DNA from: Neiella marina
GTDB lineage: Bacteria > Pseudomonadota > Gammaproteobacteria > Enterobacterales > Neiellaceae
Length of the DNA: 64,000 bases
Assembly (NCBI RefSeq): GCF_002165625.1
Contig: NZ_NGNS01000002.1
Coordinates: 124,001-188,000, forward strand
Direction: 5' to 3'
A program made the position numbers and the translations under genes. Positions 8,826-18,283 of this stretch are shown piece by piece; the first letter of the stretch is position 1; each line of letters opens with the position of its first letter. The notes below the pieces were generated by a model. The model saw only the letters and a program-made list of their open reading frames with translations. It had not been told where the DNA came from and ran no database searches.

Positions 8826-9239
8826 TATAAACTCACGAAGTCCCGCGCACCGAAGTGAGTTTGGGTAATTTCGTTGATATGAAGTTCTACCTAGGCTGTG
8901 GACCCTTGGTGCCGCTGTTAATAATTTACCGATATCACTAAAGCACTCTTTGTTTCCATAGGTCGAAGATTAATCTCTTTTCATCTTGATAGGAGTCTGC
9001 TTTGGTCGCCCCATTAAATTTTTACATGAAAACCAGTGCCCTAGAAAAGGCGTTGCTGTCGAAACATCACCAAAGACTTAGAAGCTGATGGTCAGAGCTG
9101 TGGAAAAAACAAGTCCTGCGACTTATCCTTCGTTGGATAAAGCGAGCCCCAATGGGCGGAGATTACGACACCAGTTCTTCACCTCTCAAAATACTTTTTT
9201 GAGGATTGCTTTTAGCTGTGTACTCGTGATTTAATCAAA
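8826..9239. other. Intergenic stretch between GH9 and GH3-GH16
   Basis: No gene is supported. The stretch has short dyads (AACTCAC / GTGAGTT at about 8830-8860; TTATCC / GGATAA near 9122). The promoter of the next gene lies at its right end, next to the operator at 9240. Confidence 0.5.
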
Positions 9240-9253
9240 TGTAAACGATTTCA
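9240..9253. promoter_or_regulatory. LacI-family operator before GH3-GH16
   Basis: TGTAAACGATTTCA is one base different from the operator at 2404 and 16 bp upstream of the start codon. A repressor bound here would block transcription or ribosome access. Confidence 0.65.
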
Positions 9254-9268
9254 TTTTTAAGTGGTAAT

Positions 9269-12200
9269 ATGAGAGTAATGAAGTGCCCCTTGATGGCAAT
9301 GCTTTGCACAGTAGCATTTTTAAATGCTTGTGGTTCTGACAAACGTACAGATGGGCTTGAGCAAAAAATTGATAGCCTGCTGAACCAAATGACTTTAGAA
9401 GAGAAAGTTTCTTTAGTGCATGCAAACAGTAAGTTCACTGTAGCAGGTATTGACCGATTGGGAATCGAGGAAATGACTTTGTCTGACGGGCCTCATGGTG
9501 TGAGACCTGAAATTGAAAGGTATTCCTGGAACTATGCTGGTTGGGACAATGATCATGCGACTTATCTGCCTCATCTCACATCTGTTGCGGCCAGTTGGGA
9601 TCCGGAAATAGCGCTTTTGCACGGACAGGTATTGGGGGCTGAAGCGAGAGAGCGTGGTAAAGACATTATACTTGGTCCCGGAGTTAACCTTGCCAGACTT
9701 CCATTGTATGGAAGAAATTTTGAATACATGGGAGAAGATCCTGCGTTGGCCTCAATACTGGTTGTGCCCGCGATTAAAGGCATTCAACAGAATGATGTTG
9801 CTGCAACCATTAAACACTTTGCACTGAATACTCAGGAGCTTAATCGGACAGGCGTTAATGCACAACCGGATGAACGAACACTGAGAGAAGTGTATCTTCC
9901 AGTATTTGAACACGCGGTCAAAGAAGCGGATGTTCTAGCAATGATGGGAGCTTATAACAACTATTACGGCACCAATGCAAACCAAAGCAAACACTTAGTG
10001 ATGGATATCCTGAAAGGGGAGTGGGGATATGAAGGTGTGCTGCTTACAGATTGGAATGTGGATATTAATACATATGATGCAGCCGTTAATGGACTGGACA
10101 TTGAAATGGGCACCAATGTAGAGAGTTTTGACGACTACTTTATGGCTGTTCCCCTCATTAAGATGGTCGAAGAAGATCGAGTGCCGGAAGCCGCTGTAGA
10201 TGATAAAGTTCGAAGAGTTTTGCGCTTACAGCATAAAATAGGGATGTATGACGCAAATCGTAAGCAGGGGAGTCGAAATACCACTCAGCATCAGATGGCT
10301 GCCAGAAAAATCGCTGAAGAAGGCGTTGTTTTACTAAAAAACGAAGCTCAGTTGTTACCGTTAAAATCGGATGTGAAGAACATCCTTGTTCTTGGCCCTA
10401 ATGCAGATGCGGTGCACGGTTTTGGTGGCGGCTCTTCCGAAGTTAAAGCCAAGTATGAAATTACGCCACTTGAAGGTCTAATGAACGAGTTTGGTCAATC
10501 AGTAGAAATTACCTACATGCGTGCAAGACCTGAAGGTGTGGTTCCTATTGCTGCAGATTATGTTGTATCCCGGCACTGGACTGGCACTCCGGCCTGGCAT
10601 GTGGATTTTTTTGCAGATCCCACGTTGAGCAAGAAAGTTGACGAAGCCTCTCTGGCGAATTCGGAGTTTGATGCCAAAGGCAAATTACAACATTTAACCA
10701 TGACTGGCTCGGTTAAAGTGTTGCATTCAGGGTTACATAAATTCACCTTGAAAGGGAATGGCGACTACCTTGTAAAACTCGACGATAAAACGATATTGCC
10801 AGCGTTAGACCGCAGTTCTGATTCGAGTAGCATTGAACTCGATTTGGTTGAAGGTGAAACTTATAAGGTTGCAGTGGAATACCACGGTAAAGACAAGTTT
10901 ACCCTTGGTTGGGATACGCCTAAGAGCCTCTATGCCACTGAAAAAGAATATCTTGATGCAGCCAAAATGGCAGACGCGGTTATTTACTTTGGCGGTTTAA
11001 GTCATGCTGATGATCGGGAAGCCTATGATCGAGTTCATATGGGCTTGCCTAATTCTCAAAACGAAATCATCAGCAAAGTGCTGGACGCGAATGAAAACAC
11101 CGTGGTGTTTTTAATAGCTGGTTCTGCTGTCGCCATGCCATGGATAGAAAAAGCAAAAACAGTTGTTTGGGGCTGGTACGGTGGTATGGAAGCTGGAAAC
11201 GCTTTTGCCAACATTTTGTCTGGAGATGTAAATCCATCAGGCAAATTACCCATTACACTGCCTAAAAAATTAGAGCACACAGCGCCAATAGCATTAGATG
11301 ACTACAATGCTAAAGATTCGTTTTATAAAGAAGGCGTTTTTATCGGCTATCGCTGGTTTGAAAAGGAAAACATCAAGCCTCTCTTCGCTTTTGGGCATGG
11401 CAAGTCATACACAGACTTTGACTATTCAGGTATCTCTCTTTCTGCAGACAAGTTCGATAAAGCAACTGGACTGACTGTAACCGCAACAATTAAAAATGTC
11501 GGTAAAGTTGCAGGTAGTGAAGTCGTACAGCTATATCTCCGAGATTTGGAAGCCAGTGTCGACAGGCCGCTAAAAGAGTTAAAAGGCTTTAAAAAAGTAT
11601 ATCTGGAACCAGGAGAAAGCAAAGTTGTTTCAATAGATCTGAAATTGAGGGATCTGTCGTTCTGGGATATCAATACTAATGATTGGTTGGCCGAGCCGGG
11701 AGAATTTGAAGTGCAGCTTGGGTCATCATCAGATGACATTCGACTGACTAAATCATTTGTCCACTGTGAAGGGAACAACTGTGGCAGAGCCAGCTTGAAA
11801 ACAGATGAAACGGAAGTCTATGGTTGGACTTTAGTTTGGTCTGATGAATTTGAATCCGCTGGCCTGGACCCCGCGAATTGGAACAGACAAGTTGTTCCTG
11901 CTGGCCGCTTCAACAAGGAATGGCAGCGTTACACGGCTGAGCAAGATAATGCCTATGTAAATGATGGCATGCTTGTCATCAAAGCAATAAATGAATCAGA
12001 CCAACACGGATTGGATCAATATACCTCTGCACGACTAAATACAGCGGGCAAGCATTCCTGGAAGCATGGAAAGGTTCAAGCGCGTATGAAACTTCCATAT
12101 GGCCCTGGTTTGTGGCCTGCTTTCTGGATGTTGGGAGAAAATATCGATGAAAATGGTGGAGATACACCGTGGCCTGCATCTGGTGAGATCGATATCATGG

Positions 12201-12562
12201 AAATGTATGGTTCAAAAGGTGATGGAACTGTTGAGGCGAACATTCATTACGCTGGGCTTGATGGAAAGCATGCTCAAATGGGAGCCCATAGTTTCGAACT
12301 TGACAGGGGCCGTTTTGCCGACGATTTCCACATCTTCGAAATGGAGTGGGATGAAGAGAAGATCATTTGGTCTGTTGATGGGCAGGTTTATGCAGAACAG
12401 TCATTAACAGGCAGTGAATATACCGAGTTTCACAAGCCATTTTTCATTTTGCTAAACATCGCTGTGGGAGGCGAGTTTGCTGGTCGACCTAACGCTTCAA
12501 CTGAATTTCCTCAGTACCTCTACACCGATTGGATTAGAGTGTACCAAAGAAAAGTGAGCTAA
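9269..12562 (+). CDS. Lipoprotein GH3-PA14-GH16 fusion (beta-glucosidase plus endo-beta-glucanase)
   Basis: A 1097-residue protein with two glycosidase units. A lipoprotein signal with lipobox LNAC stands at about residue 20. The GH3 N-domain carries the nucleophile in LLTDWNV (Asp261) and substrate motifs such as KHFALNTQE. The GH3 C-domain is interrupted by a PA14 module (about 430-550, HKFTLKGNGDYLVKLDD). A fibronectin III-like domain follows (about 710-835, GSEVVQLYLRDLE). The last 245 residues are a GH16 domain with the E-x-D-x-x-E motif in SGEIDIMEMYG (Glu973, Asp975, Glu978). GH16 members with this motif cut beta-1,3 or mixed beta-1,3/1,4-glucan; GH3 removes terminal glucose. Joining an endo- and an exo-enzyme in one anchored chain suggests coupled laminarin or lichenan breakdown. 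The locus operator lies upstream. Confidence 0.92.
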   Translation: MRVMKCPLMAMLCTVAFLNACGSDKRTDGLEQKIDSLLNQMTLEEKVSLVHANSKFTVAGIDRLGIEEMTLSDGPHGVRPEIERYSWNYAGWDNDHATYLPHLTSVAASWDPEIALLHGQVLGAEARERGKDIILGPGVNLARLPLYGRNFEYMGEDPALASILVVPAIKGIQQNDVAATIKHFALNTQELNRTGVNAQPDERTLREVYLPVFEHAVKEADVLAMMGAYNNYYGTNANQSKHLVMDILKGEWGYEGVLLTDWNVDINTYDAAVNGLDIEMGTNVESFDDYFMAVPLIKMVEEDRVPEAAVDDKVRRVLRLQHKIGMYDANRKQGSRNTTQHQMAARKIAEEGVVLLKNEAQLLPLKSDVKNILVLGPNADAVHGFGGGSSEVKAKYEITPLEGLMNEFGQSVEITYMRARPEGVVPIAADYVVSRHWTGTPAWHVDFFADPTLSKKVDEASLANSEFDAKGKLQHLTMTGSVKVLHSGLHKFTLKGNGDYLVKLDDKTILPALDRSSDSSSIELDLVEGETYKVAVEYHGKDKFTLGWDTPKSLYATEKEYLDAAKMADAVIYFGGLSHADDREAYDRVHMGLPNSQNEIISKVLDANENTVVFLIAGSAVAMPWIEKAKTVVWGWYGGMEAGNAFANILSGDVNPSGKLPITLPKKLEHTAPIALDDYNAKDSFYKEGVFIGYRWFEKENIKPLFAFGHGKSYTDFDYSGISLSADKFDKATGLTVTATIKNVGKVAGSEVVQLYLRDLEASVDRPLKELKGFKKVYLEPGESKVVSIDLKLRDLSFWDINTNDWLAEPGEFEVQLGSSSDDIRLTKSFVHCEGNNCGRASLKTDETEVYGWTLVWSDEFESAGLDPANWNRQVVPAGRFNKEWQRYTAEQDNAYVNDGMLVIKAINESDQHGLDQYTSARLNTAGKHSWKHGKVQARMKLPYGPGLWPAFWMLGENIDENGGDTPWPASGEIDIMEMYGSKGDGTVEANIHYAGLDGKHAQMGAHSFELDRGRFADDFHIFEMEWDEEKIIWSVDGQVYAEQSLTGSEYTEFHKPFFILLNIAVGGEFAGRPNASTEFPQYLYTDWIRVYQRKVS

Positions 12563-12684
12563 TACCCATTGTATTCGCTTCACATCAGGGGCAGCGATTC
12601 TCGCTAACCGCTGCACCATGAAGTGGAAGGATAGTACCTAAGCTTAGACTTTTCTTTGAACCACGCATGAAAGGCATCCCCCAT

Positions 12685-14745
12685 ATGAATAAAACGCTGA
12701 AACGGCTTATAAGCTACTTACTACCTCTAACTTTCTTAGTGGCCTGCAATACTATTGTCGATAACTCATCCGATAAAGACGCTGATGGCATCAAAGACGC
12801 AAATGACAATTGCCCACTTATAGCCAATCCAAAACAAGAAGACCTTGATGATGATGGTGATGGCGATTTGTGCGACCTGGACATTGATGGAGATGGTTTT
12901 ATCAATGAGCATGAAGTGATTGCAGAAACGGATACTAGGGATCCCAACTCGAAACCGGATTTATTTGCTGATGATGATCGAGATGGAATACCGAATAATC
13001 AGGATAAATGCCCTGCTTCGGGTATCGGCAAGAAAATAGACCAGACCGGGTGTGAAATTGCTGGTGTTCAGCAGATGACGGAGAACTTTCTGGATGAAAT
13101 CAAACTCAATCCTCCACACACCGAACCAATGATTCCTAAATGGGGCTTTGGATATATGCAAAGTGGTTGGGGGGAAGATGGGTACGGCTATGATACCCAA
13201 AAGGGCTTCATCGAACATGCCAAAGCTTTGCGTGGCCTGGATAATATCTATGGTGACCATAAGTATCCGGCAGATGTGATGATCCTAGATATGTACTGGA
13301 CCGGCAAGCAGTGGAGCTGGCCAGGAAATATGACTTGGGATCTGCAGAATTTTCCCGATCCAAAGGGCTTGATTGAACAATTACACGGTCTGAATTTTAA
13401 ACTGATGATGAATTATCATGAGGGAGGCTTCGGAGAAGACTGGTTAGCACAGCTTCAGAGAGATTTAGACTATGGATTGGATCTCGTGTGGCTGGACTTT
13501 TGGCGGGGCGATTCCCAATACGAGAAACAAGTGTGGGAGCTTTTGCGCAAACACCACGGGGATAATAAACGACTTATGTTTATGGCTCGCCACTATGCTC
13601 GCCCGAATCATTTCAATCAGGAGTCCATACTCGGCGGAGACTACATGCGTGCGCCCGACGAAGAAGCATTTGAGAAGTCTATGCCGGTACACTGGACTGG
13701 TGATGTGCTGGGCAACTGGGAAGGGTTTGCAGAAACGATAGACGGGATCGTTTTCAGTGAGGACGGAGCTCTGGGCGGTTGGTCTTACCTGCACTCTGAT
13801 ACGCCAGGGCATACTATGGGCGAAGATCCTGAGCTGGCTTTACGTTGGATGCAGTTCTCAGACTTTACTAGCGGCACTCGAAACCACGGTACAACAGCAC
13901 GTGATGTTTGGTCTTGGGGACCGAAAGTAGAAGAGCTTTCATATAATTCTCGCATGCTGCGCTATCGATTGTTGCCATATATTTACACCTATGCTTGGTA
14001 TATTTGGGAATATGCAATACCGTTAACTCGACCTTTGCGCTTAGCTTATCCGGGGGAAAACGATGACAATCGTCGCGTTTTTATGTTTGGTGAAGAGTTG
14101 CTCGTTGCACCTGTATACCAGGCTGCCAAGGACTTTCCCAACAGTACTATGGAAATATACTTACCTAAGGGAAAAAACGAAGAGTGGATAGATTACTGGA
14201 CACATGAAGTGATCAGTGGGGGGCAGACGATAAAGCGCGAGATCAGCGTAAAAGATCACCCCAATATGCCACTGTTTGTTAAACGGGGCGCCATTATCCC
14301 CATGGGGCCAGAAATATATTTTATTGACCCTAACCAGCATGCCGATCCGCTGACTTTAGATGTATACCCACTAAAAAAGGGACAATCAGACTTTGTCATT
14401 TATGATGATGATGGCGAAAGCCTCGGCTATCAGCGAGGTGAACAGAGCTTCACAAAGGTCGATGTAATTGCCAGTTCAGAGAATCTCGCGATTTCTATTG
14501 GGGCGGCAGTAGGTAACTATCAGGGTAAACCAGCTAAACAGAACTATTTATTGAAAATAAACCTCCAGACTAGCACCCCACAAACGGTGAAACTTAATGG
14601 CGAAGCGCTTGACTTGATTGAGAGGGCGGATATTCAAGAACGCGGTTTAACTGGTTGGGGGTACGATAAAGAGAATCACATTATTTGGGTTGGGTTTGCG
14701 ACTCAGGCGGATAAAGAGAATGAAATTGTGATTCATTACCCTTGA
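12685..14745 (+). CDS. GH31 lipoprotein with thrombospondin type 3 repeats
   Basis: This is an alpha-glycosidase of family GH31 (alpha-glucosidase, alpha-xylosidase or related). I prefer the ATG at 12685 to 12667 because it opens directly on the lipoprotein signal MNKTLKRLISYLLPLTFLVAC. After it come Ca-binding type 3 repeats rich in Asp (DKDADGIKDANDNCP, DDDGDGDLCDLDIDGDGF, DDDRDGIPNNQDKCP; about 30-125). The GH31 barrel then starts with PKWGFGYMQSGW. The nucleophile is probably Asp271 in DLVWLDFWRGD and the acid/base Asp372 in HSDTPGH. The C-terminal beta domains contain PLFVKRGAIIPMGP and YDDDGES. The usual large N-terminal GH31 beta domain is missing and the Asp-rich repeats stand in its place. 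An alpha-xylosidase role would extend the locus to xyloglucan; this cannot be settled from motifs. Confidence 0.88.
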   Translation: MNKTLKRLISYLLPLTFLVACNTIVDNSSDKDADGIKDANDNCPLIANPKQEDLDDDGDGDLCDLDIDGDGFINEHEVIAETDTRDPNSKPDLFADDDRDGIPNNQDKCPASGIGKKIDQTGCEIAGVQQMTENFLDEIKLNPPHTEPMIPKWGFGYMQSGWGEDGYGYDTQKGFIEHAKALRGLDNIYGDHKYPADVMILDMYWTGKQWSWPGNMTWDLQNFPDPKGLIEQLHGLNFKLMMNYHEGGFGEDWLAQLQRDLDYGLDLVWLDFWRGDSQYEKQVWELLRKHHGDNKRLMFMARHYARPNHFNQESILGGDYMRAPDEEAFEKSMPVHWTGDVLGNWEGFAETIDGIVFSEDGALGGWSYLHSDTPGHTMGEDPELALRWMQFSDFTSGTRNHGTTARDVWSWGPKVEELSYNSRMLRYRLLPYIYTYAWYIWEYAIPLTRPLRLAYPGENDDNRRVFMFGEELLVAPVYQAAKDFPNSTMEIYLPKGKNEEWIDYWTHEVISGGQTIKREISVKDHPNMPLFVKRGAIIPMGPEIYFIDPNQHADPLTLDVYPLKKGQSDFVIYDDDGESLGYQRGEQSFTKVDVIASSENLAISIGAAVGNYQGKPAKQNYLLKINLQTSTPQTVKLNGEALDLIERADIQERGLTGWGYDKENHIIWVGFATQADKENEIVIHYP

Positions 14746-14779
14746 TTAATTTATATATAGAAACCTAGATGTGACTCAT

Positions 14780-14806
14780 AGAGATCGTTTCAACCTGACG
14801 ATCTCT
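14780..14806 (+). terminator. Hairpin after the GH31 gene
   Basis: AGAGATCGT and ACGATCTCT form a 9-bp stem with a 9-base loop, 35 bp after the stop codon. It lacks a T tract, so it may be a weak or factor-assisted terminator. The remainder of 14746-15088 shows no gene. Confidence 0.4.
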
Positions 14807-14943
14807 AAATTACGCTATTTAATTGGTATGACTGCCGTAATTAAAGCAGGTCATTTGTCTGAAAGGCAAGCGAATAGAGAAACTGCTAGACAAAGCAAGA
14901 GCAGCGGGAGAAGTTTTTAAAAGAATCATGGTGTTAGCTGAAA

Positions 14944-14957
14944 TGTAAATGTTTACA
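14944..14957. promoter_or_regulatory. Perfect palindrome TGTAAATGTTTACA
   Basis: A perfect 14-bp palindrome 131 bp before the next gene. It resembles the locus LacI-type operator but has AT at the centre instead of CG. It could be the site of a different LacI-type regulator (for example the product of 4171-5175). Confidence 0.5.
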
Positions 14958-15088
14958 TAAAATAAAAATACAAGATGCTACAAAATCAAACTGATGCTGA
15001 AAAATGACTTTTAGCCCATTTTTAACATTGGTTTTAGTGCCCTTGTTGACCCTCTGAAGTATTGATGAACCTTGGATTTGTGGTGCCT

Positions 15089-16327
15089 ATGAAGCATATT
15101 GTCTGTATTTTATCGATGGTTTGTTGCCTTTTTTCCTGCCGGACAAACAATCCCGGAGAGGAAACAGAATTGGGCGATATTTACAGTCAGCCAAGGATAG
15201 GGCGAATTGCTGTTCGCAACACTTTCAAAAACGATTTTGAATTTTACGATAAGACAACAGGTAACGCATATATACCGAGAGGGACCAATTTTACTCAAAT
15301 GCGGCAGATAAGCTACAACGGGACAGTCGTTATAGTTCAAAACAGTCCTCTGATAACGCACAATAATTTTGAATCGGCCCATTACCAAAGCAATGAGGTT
15401 GAAAGCATGTTCATTTTTCTGGAACGCTATGGCTACAATACGGTCAGGACGTTGTTGAACCCATTCTCGATAGTCGACAGTTTAGGAAACCTAAACAGTG
15501 GGAGTATGGACAATATTGCTGATTTTCTGGAACGAGCAGAGATGCATGGAATAGGGATCATTTTTACTATTCAATGGGCTCCACTGAATGTGTTTCCAGA
15601 AACTATATCTGAACCAGATGATCTAGCAGAAGCGCAGAATGCACATTACCTCTTTTCTTCTGGATATGTTCGTGAAAGCCACTTCTGGAAGGAGTTCATT
15701 AGGGCATTAAAACTACGATCAGCCCCTATGGATGCGATATTTGCCTACGGGATCCGCAACGAAATTCACTTTGATGTAACGGCTTCCCCCTTGAATCAAA
15801 CCATTACTCCGGTGGTCTGTTGTAATGGCACTAGTTACGATCTATCGGTATCTGGGAACATGCAAAAATTGATTGATGATAGCTTCACGGCTTGGAGTTC
15901 TGCTGTCAGAACAGCGATCTTGGCCGAGGAGCCCGAAGCACTGGTTACAGCCGGTTTCTATTTAATCTATCCAGGAAGTCCGGGAATACGAATGCCCAGT
16001 ATGGATGCCATTTTCTCCTCTGAGTTGGACTTTATTGACCTGCATATGTACCCCGACCTTGATCCTCAGGTGACGGTTGATAGTGTAGCGAAGTTTTTTA
16101 CCCTAGATCAAAACAGGTTTAAGCCAGTATTAATGGGAGAGTTCGGCTTTATGGATAATGACAACCGCAGTTTAGATACGCTGGGCAGCGAGTTACTCAC
16201 TTGGAAAAACCATATGATGAGTTATTACGAGGTTGATGGCTGGATACTATGGACTTGGGATAACGGTGAAGGGTTGAGTAAGCAAGACGAAGGACTCTTT
16301 CTTAAGCGAATGGCAAATCAACCCTAA
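15089..16327 (+). CDS. GH5-type lipoprotein glycosidase
   Basis: A predicted cell-surface or periplasmic retaining beta-glycosidase of clan GH-A (cellulase family A-like), 412 residues. I chose the ATG at 15089 because it opens the lipoprotein signal MKHIVCILSMVCCLFSC; TTG and ATG codons slightly upstream are alternatives. The barrel shows RGTNFTQMRQ, YGYNTVRTLLNPF, YGIRNEIHF with the acid/base Glu225, DFIDLHMYPD, and VLMGEFGF with the nucleophile Glu351, followed by WILWTWDNGEG. The order and spacing match GH5-like enzymes, but the exact family or subfamily is not recognised and substrate is unknown. It ends 20 bp from the convergent esterase gene. Confidence 0.75.
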   Translation: MKHIVCILSMVCCLFSCRTNNPGEETELGDIYSQPRIGRIAVRNTFKNDFEFYDKTTGNAYIPRGTNFTQMRQISYNGTVVIVQNSPLITHNNFESAHYQSNEVESMFIFLERYGYNTVRTLLNPFSIVDSLGNLNSGSMDNIADFLERAEMHGIGIIFTIQWAPLNVFPETISEPDDLAEAQNAHYLFSSGYVRESHFWKEFIRALKLRSAPMDAIFAYGIRNEIHFDVTASPLNQTITPVVCCNGTSYDLSVSGNMQKLIDDSFTAWSSAVRTAILAEEPEALVTAGFYLIYPGSPGIRMPSMDAIFSSELDFIDLHMYPDLDPQVTVDSVAKFFTLDQNRFKPVLMGEFGFMDNDNRSLDTLGSELLTWKNHMMSYYEVDGWILWTWDNGEGLSKQDEGLFLKRMANQP

Positions 16328-16346
16328 GAGTATCCACTAATACAGG

Positions 16347-17162
16347 TTAATGTTCTGACAGTCGTTTGATTTCTTGCAACAATAGCGGATAAGCAGGCTC
16401 CTTCATATCGTGCCCATAACCGTCTAACTCATATAACTGAGTACTTTCATGGCCAGCCACCTCCATCATTCGCATGAGATAGGCATTTTCTTCATAACGA
16501 CCTAATAACTCCTGTTCTCTGTCCCCCGTGATTAAAAGCAGTGGCGGTGCATCTTTGCGCACGTGAAAAAGCGGCGCTAAGTCGTCGATAATAGGCTGAG
16601 TACCTGCTATTCCTCTTTCTTTTCGGACAGTAAAATGAGTGATGGCGTGGCCACTAAATGGAATTATGCCTGCAATAAGGTTTGCATCTATTTGGTGGGC
16701 TAACAGCCAGCGCTTATCAAGGCCGATCATACTTGCAAGGTAACCCCCAGCAGAATGCCCAGATACAAATACTTTGGATGGGTCGCCATTGTATTTACTG
16801 ATGTTTCGGAAAACCCAGGCAACAGCCGCCGCGGCATCCTGTATATATACCGGTGCTTTTACTTGTGGATTCAGTCTGTAGTTAGGGGCCACTACGCAAA
16901 GCTGCTGGCTCTTTAAAGCCTCTGGTATGTGTTTCTCCCCAGCACTTAACCCTCCACCATGGAGCCAAATAGCAACTGGTAGCGGGCTGCTGCTGTCAGG
17001 GCAATAGATATCCAGAACAGCCCTTTGTTTTATGTACACATCCTTCGCGACTTCTTCACTGTAGTAAGGAATGTTTTCCAATATTGTTCCCCCTGCGAGA
17101 GCAACATTGCTAAATAGCAGCCAAGCTAAGAGCCAAATCATGACTTGCCGGGAAATAGGCAT
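16347..17162 (-). CDS. Secreted alpha/beta-hydrolase esterase
   Basis: A 271-residue serine esterase with a cleaved signal peptide (MIWLLAWLLFSNVALAGG). Landmarks are the oxyanion-hole motif LHGGGLSAG, the nucleophile elbow GHSAGG (with YLAS following), the probable acid residue in TGDREQE, and the catalytic His in GYGHDMKEP. AAGG signals AAGGA 8 bases before the ATG support the start. Enzymes of this type next to glycosidases usually remove acetyl or feruloyl groups from polysaccharides. The gene precedes (in transcription it follows) the binding-protein gene 17230-18081 on the same strand, and both follow the symporter gene, so they may share a transcript. Confidence 0.82.
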   Translation of the reverse strand: MPISRQVMIWLLAWLLFSNVALAGGTILENIPYYSEEVAKDVYIKQRAVLDIYCPDSSSPLPVAIWLHGGGLSAGEKHIPEALKSQQLCVVAPNYRLNPQVKAPVYIQDAAAAVAWVFRNISKYNGDPSKVFVSGHSAGGYLASMIGLDKRWLLAHQIDANLIAGIIPFSGHAITHFTVRKERGIAGTQPIIDDLAPLFHVRKDAPPLLLITGDREQELLGRYEENAYLMRMMEVAGHESTQLYELDGYGHDMKEPAYPLLLQEIKRLSEH

Positions 17163-17229
17163 TTAATTAATCCTTGTGAAGGTCTCTGAGTTTCTAACAA
17201 TTTCGAATTCTCTGGCTATGCCATTATTA

Positions 17230-18081
17230 TTAATGGGGAACCTCTCCTAGTTGATACCAGAATTCGGTTCTTTCAAGTGGCGTTTTTTCTGTTAGATAAG
17301 GATTTTCCAGTTGAATCATTGTTCTATCTTTGAGATTGCTTTTTTCGATCCCTTGCTTGACTTCATCGTCAGCATAGAACAGGCTTTTGTACTCGCCAGA
17401 AAGCGCCATAGACTCCAACTCTTTAAACAGGGCTTGGGCAAGTTCCTCATTTCCTTTGCGTGTAAAAAAATACATCGGAGCTGTGTATCTAATCAGTATA
17501 TGAGGATCAACTGTGAGATTAAGTTGAGGGTACTTGTCTACCTCAGCCCACGGCTCGAATAATCCTCTTGGAAAATAGTCAAATCGCTCTCCTTCGAGCA
17601 TAAAGAACAAGTTAGGGTACTTATGTGATTTAGTCACGTGCAGCCCATTTGATTCTAGAATCATAGTATCTGCCCATGTTTTGCCCTGACCAGGAACAAA
17701 GCGTTTCAAGTCGTTGAGATTCTCAACAGAAGATAAAATGTCTTTCTGATTTGCTTTGACTATGCTCAATCGCATACCCAGAATACCTCGAAACACCGGA
17801 AAATAGACGGGTTCAAACTCTTTCTCGAGGCGCTCTGATGTCATCGCCCACATAAAGTCCAGTTCCCCCGTTTTTACATCATTTTCAGTGCGGCTTTGTG
17901 AAATGTCCGCATCCTTTTCGTAAGGGAAACTATAAGACTTCCCCATTCTTTCCAAGGCTATTTTTAGGACAGTCGGTTCGAGCCCTGTGTCCTTGGAACT
18001 ACTCATTATTTTGATTGTTTGGGCTGCAGTTGGTGTGGTAAGTGCGCACAACAAAAGCAGACATTTTGACGCTTTTAGCAT
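17230..18081 (-). CDS. Periplasmic solute-binding (family 3-like) protein
   Basis: A 283-residue protein with a signal peptide (CLLLLCALTTPTAAQ). The fold predicted from sequence is that of family 3 substrate-binding proteins: KIMSSSKDTGLEPTVLKIALERMG at the start, DVKTGELDFMWAM for the first lobe, and RYTAPMYFFTRKGNEELAQALFKELESM for the hinge and second lobe. No ABC transporter permease or ATPase gene is nearby. It may therefore act as an orphan sensor or scavenger rather than as a transporter component. Its ligand is unknown. It lies between the esterase and symporter genes, both on the minus strand. Confidence 0.65.
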   Translation of the reverse strand: MLKASKCLLLLCALTTPTAAQTIKIMSSSKDTGLEPTVLKIALERMGKSYSFPYEKDADISQSRTENDVKTGELDFMWAMTSERLEKEFEPVYFPVFRGILGMRLSIVKANQKDILSSVENLNDLKRFVPGQGKTWADTMILESNGLHVTKSHKYPNLFFMLEGERFDYFPRGLFEPWAEVDKYPQLNLTVDPHILIRYTAPMYFFTRKGNEELAQALFKELESMALSGEYKSLFYADDEVKQGIEKSNLKDRTMIQLENPYLTEKTPLERTEFWYQLGEVPH

Positions 18082-18283
18082 TGATTCACCATTGGGGGTT
18101 TGTTAACGATTTTATAACAGAGCAATCGAAAGAACTTGCAAGCATGTTTTACTTCAATATCGACACCTTAAATTGAGACCTAAAGCGGTGTTGAGGTGGA
18201 GCGCACTGACTGATTTGGTTTTACTCGGTATTTAATAGCTAAATGGTCAGTATCTTTGTGCTACTCCACAACATATTGATGAA

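Noticed and set aside
8826-9239. Possible second transposase remnant on the minus strand
   Set aside because: A short MGRPKQTP-like string is followed at once by a stop; too little to name.
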